64,000 nt of DNA, taken from Zingiber officinale (Eukaryota; Streptophyta; Magnoliopsida; Zingiberales; Zingiberaceae). The notes beneath the pieces are model-generated. The model was given only the letters and a program-made list of their open reading frames with translations. It did not search any database and was not told the DNA's origin. The translations under genes and the position numbers were made by a program. Positions 45,001 through 57,223 of the stretch are shown here, in pieces. Where the stretch lies: positions 744,001 through 808,000 of the forward strand of contig NW_024589857.1 in NCBI RefSeq assembly GCF_018446385.1, read 5' to 3'. The stretch's first letter is position 1. Each line of letters opens with the position of its first letter.

Positions 45001-48000
45001 TACGTGTCCTGAATGTGATACATGCCCTTAATGTGATATTATAGACAGTAGCTTAGATGTACATGCAACCATATGTGTGTGGATATGAGTGTGATACAAC
45101 AATGTTTACTTTCGATTACATCAACTGTTTAGTAGTTGGTTTAGACAATAGATTGGCTATGGCCAAAATTATACACTTTTTGGGACTAGGTCATATTTAA
45201 AAGATGCACCCTATGCAAACAAGGTAAAAGGTGGGTCTTTTTCAGAGATCTAACCCTTAATATTTCTATGAAATATGAGTTGAAGTTGAATGGAAAATAT
45301 ATATAATAAACATCTATTATAATGATCTTGTGGCTTATGGTTATTCAATTTTCCTTTCAGTACAATTTGCTGAGATTGTGGTCTATTTGGATTGTGAACA
45401 TCCTCCTGACTTGTGTTATGTCAATGTGCCTATTTTTTATTTCAGATAATCTTTTACCTATTTTCTTTAAAGTGGATTTAATGGATGAAAATAGGCAGAC
45501 AATTATTCTGTGTTTTGTTGAATTGAGAAATTTTTCTATATTTCAAAATAGGTATAACTCAATTAATCTGCCTGTTCTTGTAGGTCTTGACAACCATAAA
45601 AGCATATGCTACAGTTTGGAAAGAAATCAATTTAGAAATTTATGACAATTATTGTGATAACTCAGACAAGAATACCTTCAATGAGCATGTTTCCTCGTAT
45701 TCACTGCACTGGTTATGCATGAATAGCTAATACCATATTTGTATCTTCATACTAGCAAGCAATTGTCTTCTTATTGTTTTTTGTTATCAGACTGGACTGT
45801 ATAGGTTGGTATGTTTGTAACTTCAATACGAGCCTAGATTCTTATACATCTATTTTATGGAATTTAGTTCTATTAAGATCTGTTTTTTTCAGTCACCAAC
45901 AATAAGCGGGACAACATGGTATGATTTATCATCAGTGGAAATTGGTCTTGTGGTGAGTTCAAAGAAACTTGTTATAACTGTCCAATGATCTTATGATAAT
46001 TGAAATCATTGAAATGTGAGTTAATTTGTGTTTTTTTGTATGAATGTCAGGTTAGTGGTTCACTTTATGGCGCTTTGATTGGTTCAATTCTGGCATACAA
46101 CGTTGCAGATTTTTTAGGTCTCCCATCTCCACTAATTGAATTTGTTGTTTGTAAAACAATATCATCTTACTTCTAAACTAATTATATACTATGTGTTATT
46201 GAAGGGAGGCGAAGAGAGTTGATCCTTGCTTCTGTGCTATATTTTGTTGGAGCCCTGTCAACATCATTAGCACCGAACTTTGCCCTTTTGATTGTTGGAC
46301 GTTTTTTTTATGGTATAGGAATTGGATTGGTAAATCAAGTCACTTGTGCAGCTATGATTGTTCACTTCTGTTCTCTTCATTAGCTCATCTGTTTCCTATG
46401 CCTTTGTTTCCTGTGCTATCCAAATTGATAAGAATCTTGAAACTCTATTTTGATATGGGTTTTTCTATTGACATGGTTAGAATTTTCCCCTCAGCCATAT
46501 TATTTTACCATAGCATCCATCTATTTCATTACTATATTCCCATGATGACTTTTTACCTGGAGTATTCTATCTGCTAGGGAAGAATCTCCAGAAAAAGTTA
46601 GTGATGGAGGAAAGGAAAGAAAAAGAAATGGAACATATAGGCATAGTTTCGTAATTCTCATTTGCTTGTCCTCAAACCGGGCTCTTGGTTCCCTTGCCTC
46701 TTGGGCATACTATGTGACTGCCATATATAATGGGATTAGTTTTTATTCTATTAGATGGTTTAAGGAAAATCAATTTTATTGATAAGAAATTTGGATACTC
46801 ACAGGAAAAAAATCCTTTAGCTAAGATAATTTTGAGGTTCATCTAGGATAATCGCCAGCAAAAATAATGAGAACAATTACCATTTGGTCCAGATATATAA
46901 CATAGAAAGCTGCTCTATTTGTTGCAACTGATATTTTATTGCTCTAGTGGTTGATAGGTATTCACAGTGATCAATATCTAAAACTTCATGCTGGAGAGTA
47001 ATCTCCACTACTATGTATATTTCCATCGACTGAGATACTAGAATTTAGCTCTTGGCTTTTCCAAGATTGTGGCATGGGTACAAGATGCAAAATGTGGGTC
47101 TCAGCATATTATGGTTCGGGTCTCTCATTGTCAAAGCAAAGCCTTATTGTTGCAGTTGTGTAGATTCATTGACGACTTATTGCAGTTGCACATGCTGCTC
47201 ATTGTGACTGCATAACTTGTTGACCAGTTTTTCTGGCCTCCACATTAAACTCCCTTACCAATAGTATAAGCAAGTTTCAACTACTGATACTATAAGTATT
47301 GCTTGGATAGAGACAGATTGTTTGACTCATTGTAATTTTTATCATTGCTACATAACTTATTGTTATGTGAGGGTCTTTTCAAGACTGATAACATATAAAG
47401 CATAATTAATCTATGCAAAGTTAGTTAGCAACCTGTGCACAAGCTGACATTTGAGTAGGAATCTAGGAACAATTAGCCCCCAAAAAGAAGAGGTGAATCT
47501 TACTACTGCAGAATGGCAGGAGAGGCTGATATTATGGCTGGAAGCATAATTGAGGGAGCATGAAATAAAAATTTACGAAGGGGAGCCTTGGCGTAACGGT
47601 AAAGTTGTTGTCATGCGACCTAGAGGTCACGGTTTCTAGTCACGAAACAACCTCTTGCAATGCAGGGTAAGACTGCATACAATAGACCCTTCCCCGGACC
47701 TTGCATTGGCGGGAGCTTTGTGCATCGGACTACCCTTCCCTTTCTTTTATTAGGAATTTGAAATTCAAGTAACAATGTATGAAATTTGGGAGAATGTGAA
47801 GTCTTTATTAAGTTGTCATAGTGGTAAATATATAGGTGTTTTGTTGTGTAAAATGTAAATGTATTCAATGCCTTACCCATGTCATGCTATCAATTCTTTT
47901 TTTTCTACTCTTATTTAGCACTGCAATGCAGATAGTATACAACACAATGTTGTAAACAACAGTTTGTCTTTGTCATTATATTCTTCTTCAAATAAATTTA

Positions 48001-51000
48001 ATCTCTTTGAATACTATGAGATCGACATCTTGCATCACCGGAAGAGTTAATTTCTTCTGAGTCAGGTTCTATTTCTGTAGGCTATGCATTCTGCTCCAAT
48101 TTATATTGCAGAGACTTCTCCGAGACAAATTCGAGGCATACTTGTTTCTATGAAGGAGTTTTTCATCATCTTAGGGTTGCTTGTAAGTTTAGATGGGTTA
48201 ATTGACATAAGACCAGTTTAATCTCAGGATAATTATGGTGCTTGCTTCCATGTAGTTGGGTTATACGCTTAGTAGTATCTATGTTGACTTCGTGGCTGGG
48301 TGGCGATATATGTATGCTAGCAGTGCTCCAGTATGCCTAATTATGGGAATTGGAATGTGGTGGCTTCCACCGTCACCTCGCTGGCTGCTTCTGTCTGCCA
48401 CACAGGGCAAACAGGACATCACAACCATAAAACAGTTAGCTGTTTCTTGTTTTTGCCGTTTGCGGGGTCAAGCTACTGATAGTTCATCTTTGCAAGAAGT
48501 TGATTCTATTCTGGATGAATTGCGTGCGGATCTTGAAAAGCAGGTTACAATTGGTGAGATCTTTCAAGGAAAATGCCTTAAAGCCCTCATAATTGGTGGA
48601 GGACTGGTCTTTTTTCAGCAGGTTACTGGAATTTCCTTGTTTTTGAAACACACTTTCATAAGGCTATTTCTTTTTAGTGGTCAACGTTATTAAGCACAAA
48701 AAAGATGAGCATTTGGTAATAGCTTACTTCTATGTCTGATCAGGTGACAGGGCAACCAAGTGTCTTGTATTATGCTGCCACCATCCTTCAGGTATTCAAT
48801 CGTGATCCCAATCAAGGGTTGGGAAAACAGAATATTAATTTACATCTTTGCCTATTTATTGTGTCAGAATGCTGGATTTGATGCTGCATCTGATGCTACA
48901 CGCGTCTCAATTCTTATTGGTCTACTAAAGGTAAGAATCTTTAAAATTATTGCAGATGTAATGATGCTCAATCATTTCTGTCCTACAGAGTCACAAGCAT
49001 TTGTAGACTCTTGAGTAAATAATAAGTTGAGCCCTTTATTAACGACCCAAGTTTATGGCATAAGTCATTTGCCTAATCAAATCTTTAATACACGGCACAA
49101 GGTAAATTTAGTATTCCAGGTAATGAACTCATTCTTGTTTTATACAACTTTAATATTCCTGGTAATGAACTCATTCCTGTTCTCATTGCTTCATTAGTAT
49201 GCGTTGTCATTCCTTATATTTAAGCATGCTTGAATCAAGGAGTTGCATTGTTCTGATTTCTGTATAATAATTCCATATGACCAAACTAGAGATAAGTTCC
49301 TTTCCAAGCAGTTACAAGCGATCAAAATCTGTGCAATTTCTATGCCAAAATGTCGAAAATTGTTATGCAAAATTGTTGAAGTTCCTAGTTAGAGAAGCAA
49401 AGCACAATTCCGACGCAAAAAATGTGGACAATGAATGTGAACAATCTTTATATTTTTTCCTTTATGCATAACAAAATGCCATCTTCCTTAGAATTAAACG
49501 TTGTATTCCTCACAGTAATTATTTTTGTTGAGGTAGAGTCAATTGACGCTTGGGCCTTCTGAACTAAACTCCATTTCAAACAGAATCAGATGTGATTTTT
49601 TTTTCATGTATTTAACCAGCAAATTTTCCTTCTTTTAGTGTTGTCTTTCCTTTTTCTTGCCAAGGGATGTCTTCCTTCCTCATCTCATCAAATTTCTTTA
49701 GATTTCCATAAGTTAAATATTAGCATGTGATTTACTTATTCATAGTCTATTCATGACTGTGCAATAAATTCCTAAAAATGTTAATTTTGCTAAAACATAT
49801 GTGATTTGGTCTAGGTGGGCCAATTGAAGATTAAATCAATTAGCAATTCCATGCAGAACTCCTGTGCCACCTGGCAAACCTAACCAACCCTGCATAGTAG
49901 ATGTGATGTGGCAAAATGTTAAATGTGCTTACTATTTTTATTCAAAGTGATATTCTGTTGAAATAATAACAGAATATATTCCTCTGTTGGGAATACATCA
50001 AGTCAGCTCCTTGTTATGTCTTAGACTCTTAGTTACTCAAGAACCTGGAAAATTTCATTCATAATTGTTTATTATTGATAATCATTTTGTGTTTAAAAAC
50101 TGATAAGCATTTTTTTTTGTCTAAAGTTTACCACATTTTTTTTTGGATGAAACTTGTACCTTTTGAAATTGGCAGCTAATCATGACTGGAATTGCTGTTT
50201 TTGTGGTGGACAAAATTGGCAGAAGACCAATGCTAATTGGAGGTGTTAGTGGAATGGTAATGTCTTTAAAATTTTGATTTAAACATATCCAGTTCATATT
50301 ACAAAAACATATCTATTTGTACTTGAGATAGTTTTTACAGATTTTCTCTAGGCTGTTGTCTATTCACTAGTGTATTTGCTTGAGTTTGGCTTTCACATTA
50401 CCTGAATGATGAGATATCTAGCCATAATGGTCTTTCTTCGATGGCTGATTTTCTGAGCATATGTTTCATTACTTCCATATGAAATTGACTTTGTTGAAAG
50501 GTCTGCTAAGTTAGCGCTCTGACTGAGAATGTAGCTGAAAGTAGAAAGAAGATGCACAAAGTCGAAATCACTAGATAATTCATGGCCATTGGACGAACTA
50601 ATAATTTGTCCACCTGTACTTTTGCCTCTTTTATAATCAACAACAGAACTTTATGTTTGGGACCTCAAATTGCTTGCCATTTGAATGTTGGTTTACTTAC
50701 TGTAAGATTTAAATCGCTCAAATTTACGAACCAATCTCATGACAATCTTTGGTTGAATTGGTATGAGCTATATAGAACAATATCTAAACCTTCAGAGTAT
50801 GTGTGGGTAGTGTGCTATGCAGCAGCGAACCCACCCCACAAAACAATACCAAGTCTTTCTGCTTCTCCTTAAATCAAACCTGACCCTCAAAAGCTCTATT
50901 CATCTAATTCACTTTCATTCTATAATCATTTAGTTTGGAGTCAGAGTTCCAAGACCCTCTTGTGTGTCTTAGTTTCACTGCAACACATTAGCTGTTTTTC

Positions 51001-53928
51001 TACTTCAACTATTTAAAACTTGAGTCCTTGTCTTATCACATTTTTAATACAATTATCATATGTTGTTTGACTTAGTAGAGTAATCAAAGTTTTCAAAATA
51101 TAGTGGGTAATCATTAGATATCACACTAGCTACAGACGTGTTATAATATGATATTCTCTAGGTACAAGAAACTTTAAGGAATGAGTGATGGACAGAGCCG
51201 GCCCTAGATTTTGAAGGGTCCGGTACAAAAAAAAAAAAAAAAAAAGGCCTTTGTATTCATATAAAAATAATAAAATTGATGCTATAAAAAATAATTTTAT
51301 TAACAAAACACGTAAACTAAATTTATATTTAGGAATTTTAAGATTTTGGTAGAATAAGGCCGATGAAGGAGGAAGAAAAGGACCACTTGACTGCCTCGTG
51401 CATATTTTCCTTTTTTTATTGGACACTTTTACAAAAAAAAATCCATAATATTTTAGAATTTATATTTAGATCCTTTTTAATTTATTTTTTTCGAACACAG
51501 ACTTTGTTAGCATTTATTTTTAAAATATATAAAATTACAAAAAAAAAGTGGGCTCCACCTTTTTAATTTAATTTTTTTTCACTGAACATGTTTTTGTTAG
51601 CATTTACTAAAAAAAATATTAAAAAAAAAAATGGGCCGAGCCAGAGGTGGGCCCTGTGCACCGGCCCCACCTTGACCACCCTAGGGCCAGTTCTGTGATG
51701 GAGATAGAATGTCGAGAAAGATGTATGAAATTAATATGTATGATAAAATAAAAGATGTTATTATTCAGCAGCAATTAGATAAAGCCTAGAAAATGATAAA
51801 ATTAAAGAAGATAGGTAAGTGCATTGTCAAAGATGAACTTTCATAAGAAAATTAACTTAATAAGACTTACAGATATAAGGTGTAAGAGATGATCACAAAA
51901 CTATATTCCACATAACTAAAGCATGTTATAGACAACGCACCTTTGCATCTAATACATGTGATATGTCTCATTTTGTCAAATTTTGAGGGTGAACATGCCG
52001 TTTTGGATCATCAACAACCTTGTGAAGGGCAATCTCATTGGGAAAGATAGAAGAGGGTTTGATGATGCCTGATCAAATAAAACTTGTGCAATCCATCTCT
52101 TATTCAGTTAAGCTTACACAATTCATAACTAAGTAATCAAGACCAATATCATGTGCAAGGTTGGACTTCTTTTGCTATTTTTAATTGTATTTTTCTATAG
52201 TGAAAAACTGCCAACTATAACAAGGTATCTATATGTTTAAAATAAAAAATGTCGAATAGTTATCTTGCTACAGATGATCGGATGAATTGAAAATTGAATG
52301 TGAGACTCCTTTTTTTATTTTTGCTACAACTTTGTCATGTTGCAGGCAATCTCTTTGTTCCTTCTATCCACTTACTACACTTTGTCGAAGGATTTACCAT
52401 TCATTGCTGTGATTGCTTTACTTTCATATGTTGGCTGTTACCAGGTATGTTTTATTACCACTTAAGCATTATTGGAATAGATGTTTTTAGTTTCCCTGAC
52501 TTATTTACTTATTGAGTATTAACTATTGTGATTGGGGCTTGTTTATTATTCTAACTATTTCACAAGGCCAATTTTTTTGAAAGGCACAATTAAGAAGTGT
52601 CGGACCAGAATAATCTAACACACACAGCCACAGTGGGGTATTCAATAGTATGCTAAAATTAATTTTAACCTAACACAGTCAATTTTATCAATCATGTTGA
52701 CAGTCTTGTATTAAATTTAACTTGATACATACAAGATAGGCTAGCTAACTTGGTTCATGAGATAAATGCTATCACACTAATGGATACTCTATCACAACGG
52801 AACATAAACAATGAGACAAGGAATTCAAGCATGAAAGAGAAAAAGAACAAAATTATCAAGATGCAATGTTTTAATACGTTGGTAGTGACTCTATCACCAA
52901 TTAGTCTACATCAACTACCCAAAATCCTGAGCCCAAAGTAGATACAGTTGACACCTTCCTACAGGTGCTGTATTGATAGGTGAACCAAAGACCCAACAAG
53001 AACACGAGTTTATTGAACATATCGAGCTTGATTGAATGTTTAGGCCTACTATTTAGGATTGCAACATTCATTAAGATGTATGGGATAACTTGTACCTAGT
53101 TTAGGTATGATAAAGGTCACCTTATACTCACCCCTTGTATACTACGAATCGGAATTTTAACTTTCTAGTCCATTGACCCAGTTTCATATGCAGACACCTC
53201 TTAATTGCTCCCTCCCAATGAAAGTTTGATTGCTTAGTTGTACTACATTCTGATCTAAGCAAAGTTATGCTTCATATTGAATCATATTTCTGCAGGTCTC
53301 ATTTGGTCCAATTGGCTGGCTCATGATTTCAGAGGTTTTTCCATTGAGATTCAGAGGGCGCGGGCTAAGTATAGCAGTGCTGGTTAACTTCACCTCAAAT
53401 GCACTGGTGACTTTTTCTTTTTCGCTGCTACAGGTATTGATTACTGAATGCTTTAGCCGAGTACCCATTGAATGCACTTGATAAACCATGGTTAGCATGA
53501 ATCACGAACGAATGTAGGAGTTAAACCATGGTTAGCTTTGGCGATGAGTGTATTGTCTTGGCTTAAGCTTAACACATGAACTGATTTCGTTGGATGTTTT
53601 ACTAGAAGTGTTTGTGCTATGATATAACAGAATAGAGTCGTCATTTCGACTGCCTGCAAGCTTAATCTGCAAAATATGGCTTTCGGTTTCGAATCGCGAA
53701 TGATAATATCGCGTCTTTTCATTATTTGGCATTTCTTTCTCCAATGTTAAGATGTATTGAGATAAACTGCCTGACACTATATTCCGCTGATTGCAGGATT
53801 GGGTAGGAACTGCTAGCGTCTTTGCAGGCTTTGGAGTTGTTGCGACCGCAGCTCTCGTGTTCATATACTTCACTGTCCCTGAAACAAAGGGACTCACTTT
53901 GGAAGAGATTGAGGCTAAGATTATTTAA
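42086..53928 (+). CDS. VGT1: Vacuolar glucose transporter-like / D-xylose-proton symporter-like sugar transporter, 503 aa
   Basis: MFS sugar transporter (12 TM helices, predicted tonoplast H+/sugar carrier of the VGT group). Exons: 42086-42145, 42275-42366, 42870-42948, 45893-45952, 46051-46117, 46205-46329, 48081-48182, 48256-48621, 48744-48791, 48868-48930, 50176-50256, 52346-52444, 53296-53433, 53797-53928. All junctions are GT-AG and in phase; the total is 1512 bp including TAA. Signatures in order: FLFPALGGVLFGYDIGA (TM1), DFLGRRRELILA, IAETSPRQIRGI, PPSPRWLL, FFQQVTGQPSVLYYAA, DKIGRRPMLIGG, FGPIGWLMISEVFPLRFRGRG and PETKGLTLEEIEAK. Length and sequence match Arabidopsis VGT1-type proteins (about 500 aa, from memory). 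Introns 3, 6 and 11 hold transposons. No damage seen. Confidence 0.95.
43203..44412 (+). mobile_element. Solo LTR in intron 3 of the transporter gene
   Basis: 1210 bp, TGTTGGAAGA ... TAGTCAACA, flanked by TGTAG on both sides (43198-43202 and 44413-44417). It contains a TATATA box (CTTATATAGG, about 43953-43962) and a short GC-rich tandem array. No ORF. Strand is from TATA orientation and TG...CA only, so it is tentative; family unknown. Confidence 0.85.
43385..43575 (+). repeat. 37-38 bp tandem array in the intronic solo LTR
   Basis: TGTGTTGCC-type landmarks at 43391, 43429, 43466, 43503 and 43540 (steps 38, 37, 37, 37). The unit contains GAGCGGCAGATCGGCTGAGCTGCAGG-like sequence (written in part). 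Confidence 0.85.
47579..47754 (+). mobile_element. Au-type SINE in intron 6
   Basis: GGGAGCCTTGGCGTAACGGT at the 5' end with the Pol III A box, a B box region GGTCACGGTTTCTAGTC, and the diagnostic body AATGCAGGGTAAGACTGC, ACAATAGACCCTTCCCCGG and GGGAGCTTTGTGCA. This is the widespread plant Au SINE. It ends near a TTTCTTTT stretch; no clear TSD. Slightly diverged and old. Confidence 0.9.
51193..51694. mobile_element. hAT-type MITE in intron 11
   Basis: Terminal inverted repeats CAGAGCCGGCCCTAG and CTAGGGCCAGTTCT(G). An 8-bp duplication GTGATGGA is at 51185-51192 and 51695-51702 (the terminal G is shared). The body includes an A-run (about 51226-51245) and GGGCCC/GGCCCACCTT motifs. 502 bp, non-coding. 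Confidence 0.85.
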
Positions 53929-54527
53929 CTCTTCACTGCAACCTTCAAATAAACGAGGTTATTGTTGGTAAGTTAAAAGCTCTACGTTCTTCTGTCGTAG
54001 TGTGGAACCATTTCAGAATGCGAAGGCAACTATGCTGATGATGGGTAGAGAGATTTATGTTGCATTTCGACTCGGATGGGGAGTGGATCCACGCCGGCAT
54101 TACGGCTAGTAGTTCAATTCAAATGTTGATTTATGTAAATCGACAAAATGATATTTTTTTTAAAAAAAATTAAAATAATGTCCTATCTTATATTTTGTAT
54201 TAAAAATATTTTTTTTATTTCAATTGTAATATAAGTAGATATTTTATAATTGTTACAATATAAAATATATATATATTTATTTTAATTAATTATTATACAA
54301 AAGTATTATTATATTAAAATATTTTTTTTTATCAATTTAATTAAAATTGTTTACATTTTATTAAAATTATTTTAAATGGATTAAAATAATTTTAAAATAA
54401 TTATAGTAGTTATTTAGGTAATTGTTACCATGTTAAACCAACTTAATTAAAATTGTTTAAATTTTATTAAAATCAAAATTAATTTAAATAATTGTAGAAA
54501 CATATTAGGTAGTTAGTATTGTATTAA
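53929..54527 (+). other. Transporter 3' UTR and AT-rich spacer
   Basis: The first approximately 200 bp are of mixed composition and likely 3' UTR. From 54140 on the DNA is very AT-rich, with no feature recognised. Confidence 0.5.
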
Positions 54528-54793
54528 GGTTACGTTTGGTTGAGTGTAATGTAATCTAGCTTGTAATGTAATCAAATTTGTAATGTAATGTAATCTTAAT
54601 TATATTACTACGTTTGGAAATGTAATATATGTAATATTTGATTATGATTACATTCTTTTGTTTGGTATCTATTATTTTTGTAATCCAGATTATATTATAT
54701 TACAAGTTTAAAAGTGAAACAAACAAAATAATCTGTCTTGTAATGTAATCAGGATTACATTACAAGGCAGATTACGCCCTACTAAACGCAGCC
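54528..54793. mobile_element. Tourist-type (PIF/Harbinger) MITE
   Basis: 266 bp with terminal inverted repeats GGTTACGTTTGGTTGAGTGT and ...CTACTAAACGCAGCC, 3-bp target duplication TAA on both sides (54525-54527 and 54794-54796), and internal GTAATGTAATC repeats in both orientations that can fold as one hairpin. Confidence 0.85.
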
Positions 54794-54796
54794 TAA

Positions 54797-56290
54797 GTGT
54801 TATAGCGGTATAGCAATTATGTATTTGCATTAGGTGTATAGTGGTGTAACTATTAGAAGGAAAAAAATGATGAGGTAATATCGAATTTGGGATGACTCAT
54901 TTGATTTTATGGAAATTTTTCATTGGTTGCTAGAGTAAATGGGAAGTGCTAGTGGCGAGGTGTTTAGAAGTTCAACATTTCGTGAATGTGTCTCATTTGA
55001 AGAATTTTTTTAATAAATATGTCATTAGGGATTAAATTGTGAATGTTTGGATGATAATTTGATATTTGATAATTTAACGTTCTTATGTTAAGGTGTAACA
55101 AGAGAGTAGTCTAAGAGAGCAGTCGGACACTATCCTTAATTGACATATTATGACTTTTTTTGACTTTTTAATTTTTAAGAAGGGATATTTTTTTGACTTT
55201 TTTTTAATTTTTGCCTTTTATAATTTATGTATTAGTTTTAGTGAAAATATTATATAAACTTCAAAATTCAAAAGTGACAAAATAGATTTAGGGTCCTTTA
55301 GTGGTAGAATTAAGAATGATAATGAATGAATTTAATTTTATATCTTTTGTTTTCATCTTTATTTATTATATTCTTTCTCGTAGGATTTTTAATTTTCATC
55401 CTAATGTGTAATAGGATTTTCATTCTCATATTCATATCTATCATAGAATAAAATTGATGTCCTTAGTACTAATAATTTTTTTTCATTCTATCAAATAATC
55501 ATCCTTCAATAGAAATATACTAGAATTAACATAATATTTCAATAATTTTTTTATAATAAAATTAATATAATAATATAAAAAGTATAATTTAAAAAATAGA
55601 TTAAACGGTAATATCTAATTTAATTATATTCAATAAAAAATTAAACATCAATAAAATAGTATATATATCTTACTATCTTATTAAAAATCCCCCTCCTTTA
55701 CTAATTAACTTTGGTGAAGTCTAAAATGAATTTACGTTAATATCCTTTTTTCTATTCACAATAAAAATAATTCCAAGGTTTATTAGTAATTTCATAAGCA
55801 AAATAATCAGTGATCTAGAGTTCGAGATTCAGCCATATTATTATGAATTTTTTTCATCATTAATTTTCTCTGGTTGTTTTATACTTTTCTTAGTTTTTTT
55901 TACTAAGATAAGTATAATATTAAATTAAATTAATTTTTTTTTATAGAGAAGTCGTAAAATTCAAACAATTCAGATTTTTCAAAGATCCAAATAATTCAGA
56001 TTTTCAAAAATAAAGTATATTGTTCTATTCTCATACTTAATTTAATTATCTGATTATTTAATTAAATTTAAAAAACTTCTATATACCCTTCGTTCGGATA
56101 AAAAAACATATTATTCTGAGATAGAATATTATTTTATTTATAAATTAAAATATAATCTTTTTTTTAAATTTTTAAAAAGGTATCTTTTTAATTTTTGCTC
56201 ATATTATTTATTTATTTAATTAATTTTAAGGGGAAAAAAAGCGCCTAACGACAGCGAGACTCGTGTTCTTCTGGACACCAACGTTAGAAT
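54797..56290. other. AT-rich intergenic spacer
   Basis: No gene recognised. A possible old MITE fragment (GGGTCCTTTAGTGGTAGAATT ... CATTCTATCAAATAATC region, about 55280-55505) is too weak to call. Confidence 0.4.
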
Positions 56291-57223
56291 AGCAGCAGAA
56301 TCCCTACTTTTGAAGGCTAAAGAACAAATGTATGTAGCAACAAGAAAAAGATCTTTCACATCCTGTTCGTTGGATCACAATCCGCCGCTTCTTTTTTTTT
56401 CCCCTCGTATTTCTTTTTCGTTTTCCCAAATTAGTTTCTTTCTGTTTGTCATCGACGAGGCTCGAACCCAATCTCGAGATCATCTTTTTCATCGTCGTTG
56501 TTTATCGCTCCCATTATTTCGCAATTAAATATGAAATCATGAATCTGTGTGAATTTGATAATTTACAGAGCTGCATTCTGCAGGCCTCTGCATATAATCT
56601 AGCGGTGTGTGGATCCAGGTCACAGGAAGGCGGATGCGAGAGGCTTTTTTTGGCATGGAAGCGGTTTCGATCGTTCTTCCGTCGATGTGTTCTTCCCATT
56701 TGATCGAGGAGTGCTGGAAAAGGACAGGTTTTTCAGTTTTCTGTCCGCCTCTCTCGATTTTATAAGGTTTCGGAAGTAGAGTTTTTAATCTTGGGGTCGT
56801 CGTCCTCATTGGCGACGTTGGGTTTCTCTCTCCCCCCCTCATTTTCCGCATCCGGCAAAAGATCTCGCCTTTTGGTGGAGGAATCTCCCTTTTTCCCTTC
56901 TCTCCTTAGCTTTGTCGGAGAAAAAGGGCGGAAGGTAAAAGGTGGGGTTCGAAAAAGGTTCCCTCTTTCGGTGGGTAGGTTCTCGTTCTTAAGCTTGAAG
57001 ATTTCCTCCTCTGATTTGTTTCCATCGGATCGGAAGCGGAGATTAGATCATTGTTTCATTTGTTCCGTTCCTTTCTAATGTCGAATAATCTTGTTCTGCT
57101 TCAGATTTCTGGAGAGAGAGATAGTAACTGGGATGGCGGTTCTTCATAGAGGAGGAGGCGATCTATTGGGAGCTGCAAACCCTAGAACTTCTCAGATCTG
57201 ATCCTCGGGAGCGGTCGGTCGTA
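56291..57223 (+). promoter_or_regulatory. Upstream region / 5' UTR of the Tubby-like gene
   Basis: From about 56440 the DNA becomes GC-mixed with many TTTTC/CTC stretches, typical of a long plant 5' UTR, probably with an intron (possible donor near 56935, AAGGTAAAAGG, and acceptor near 57105, TGCTTCAG). Exact transcript ends cannot be set from the sequence. Confidence 0.45.

Noticed and set aside
47620-47880. 86-codon minus-strand ORF in intron 6
   Set aside because: Overlaps the Au SINE in reverse and has no coding features.
53492-53897. Antisense ORFs over the last transporter exons
   Set aside because: Shadow of real exons in the opposite strand; no independent coding features.
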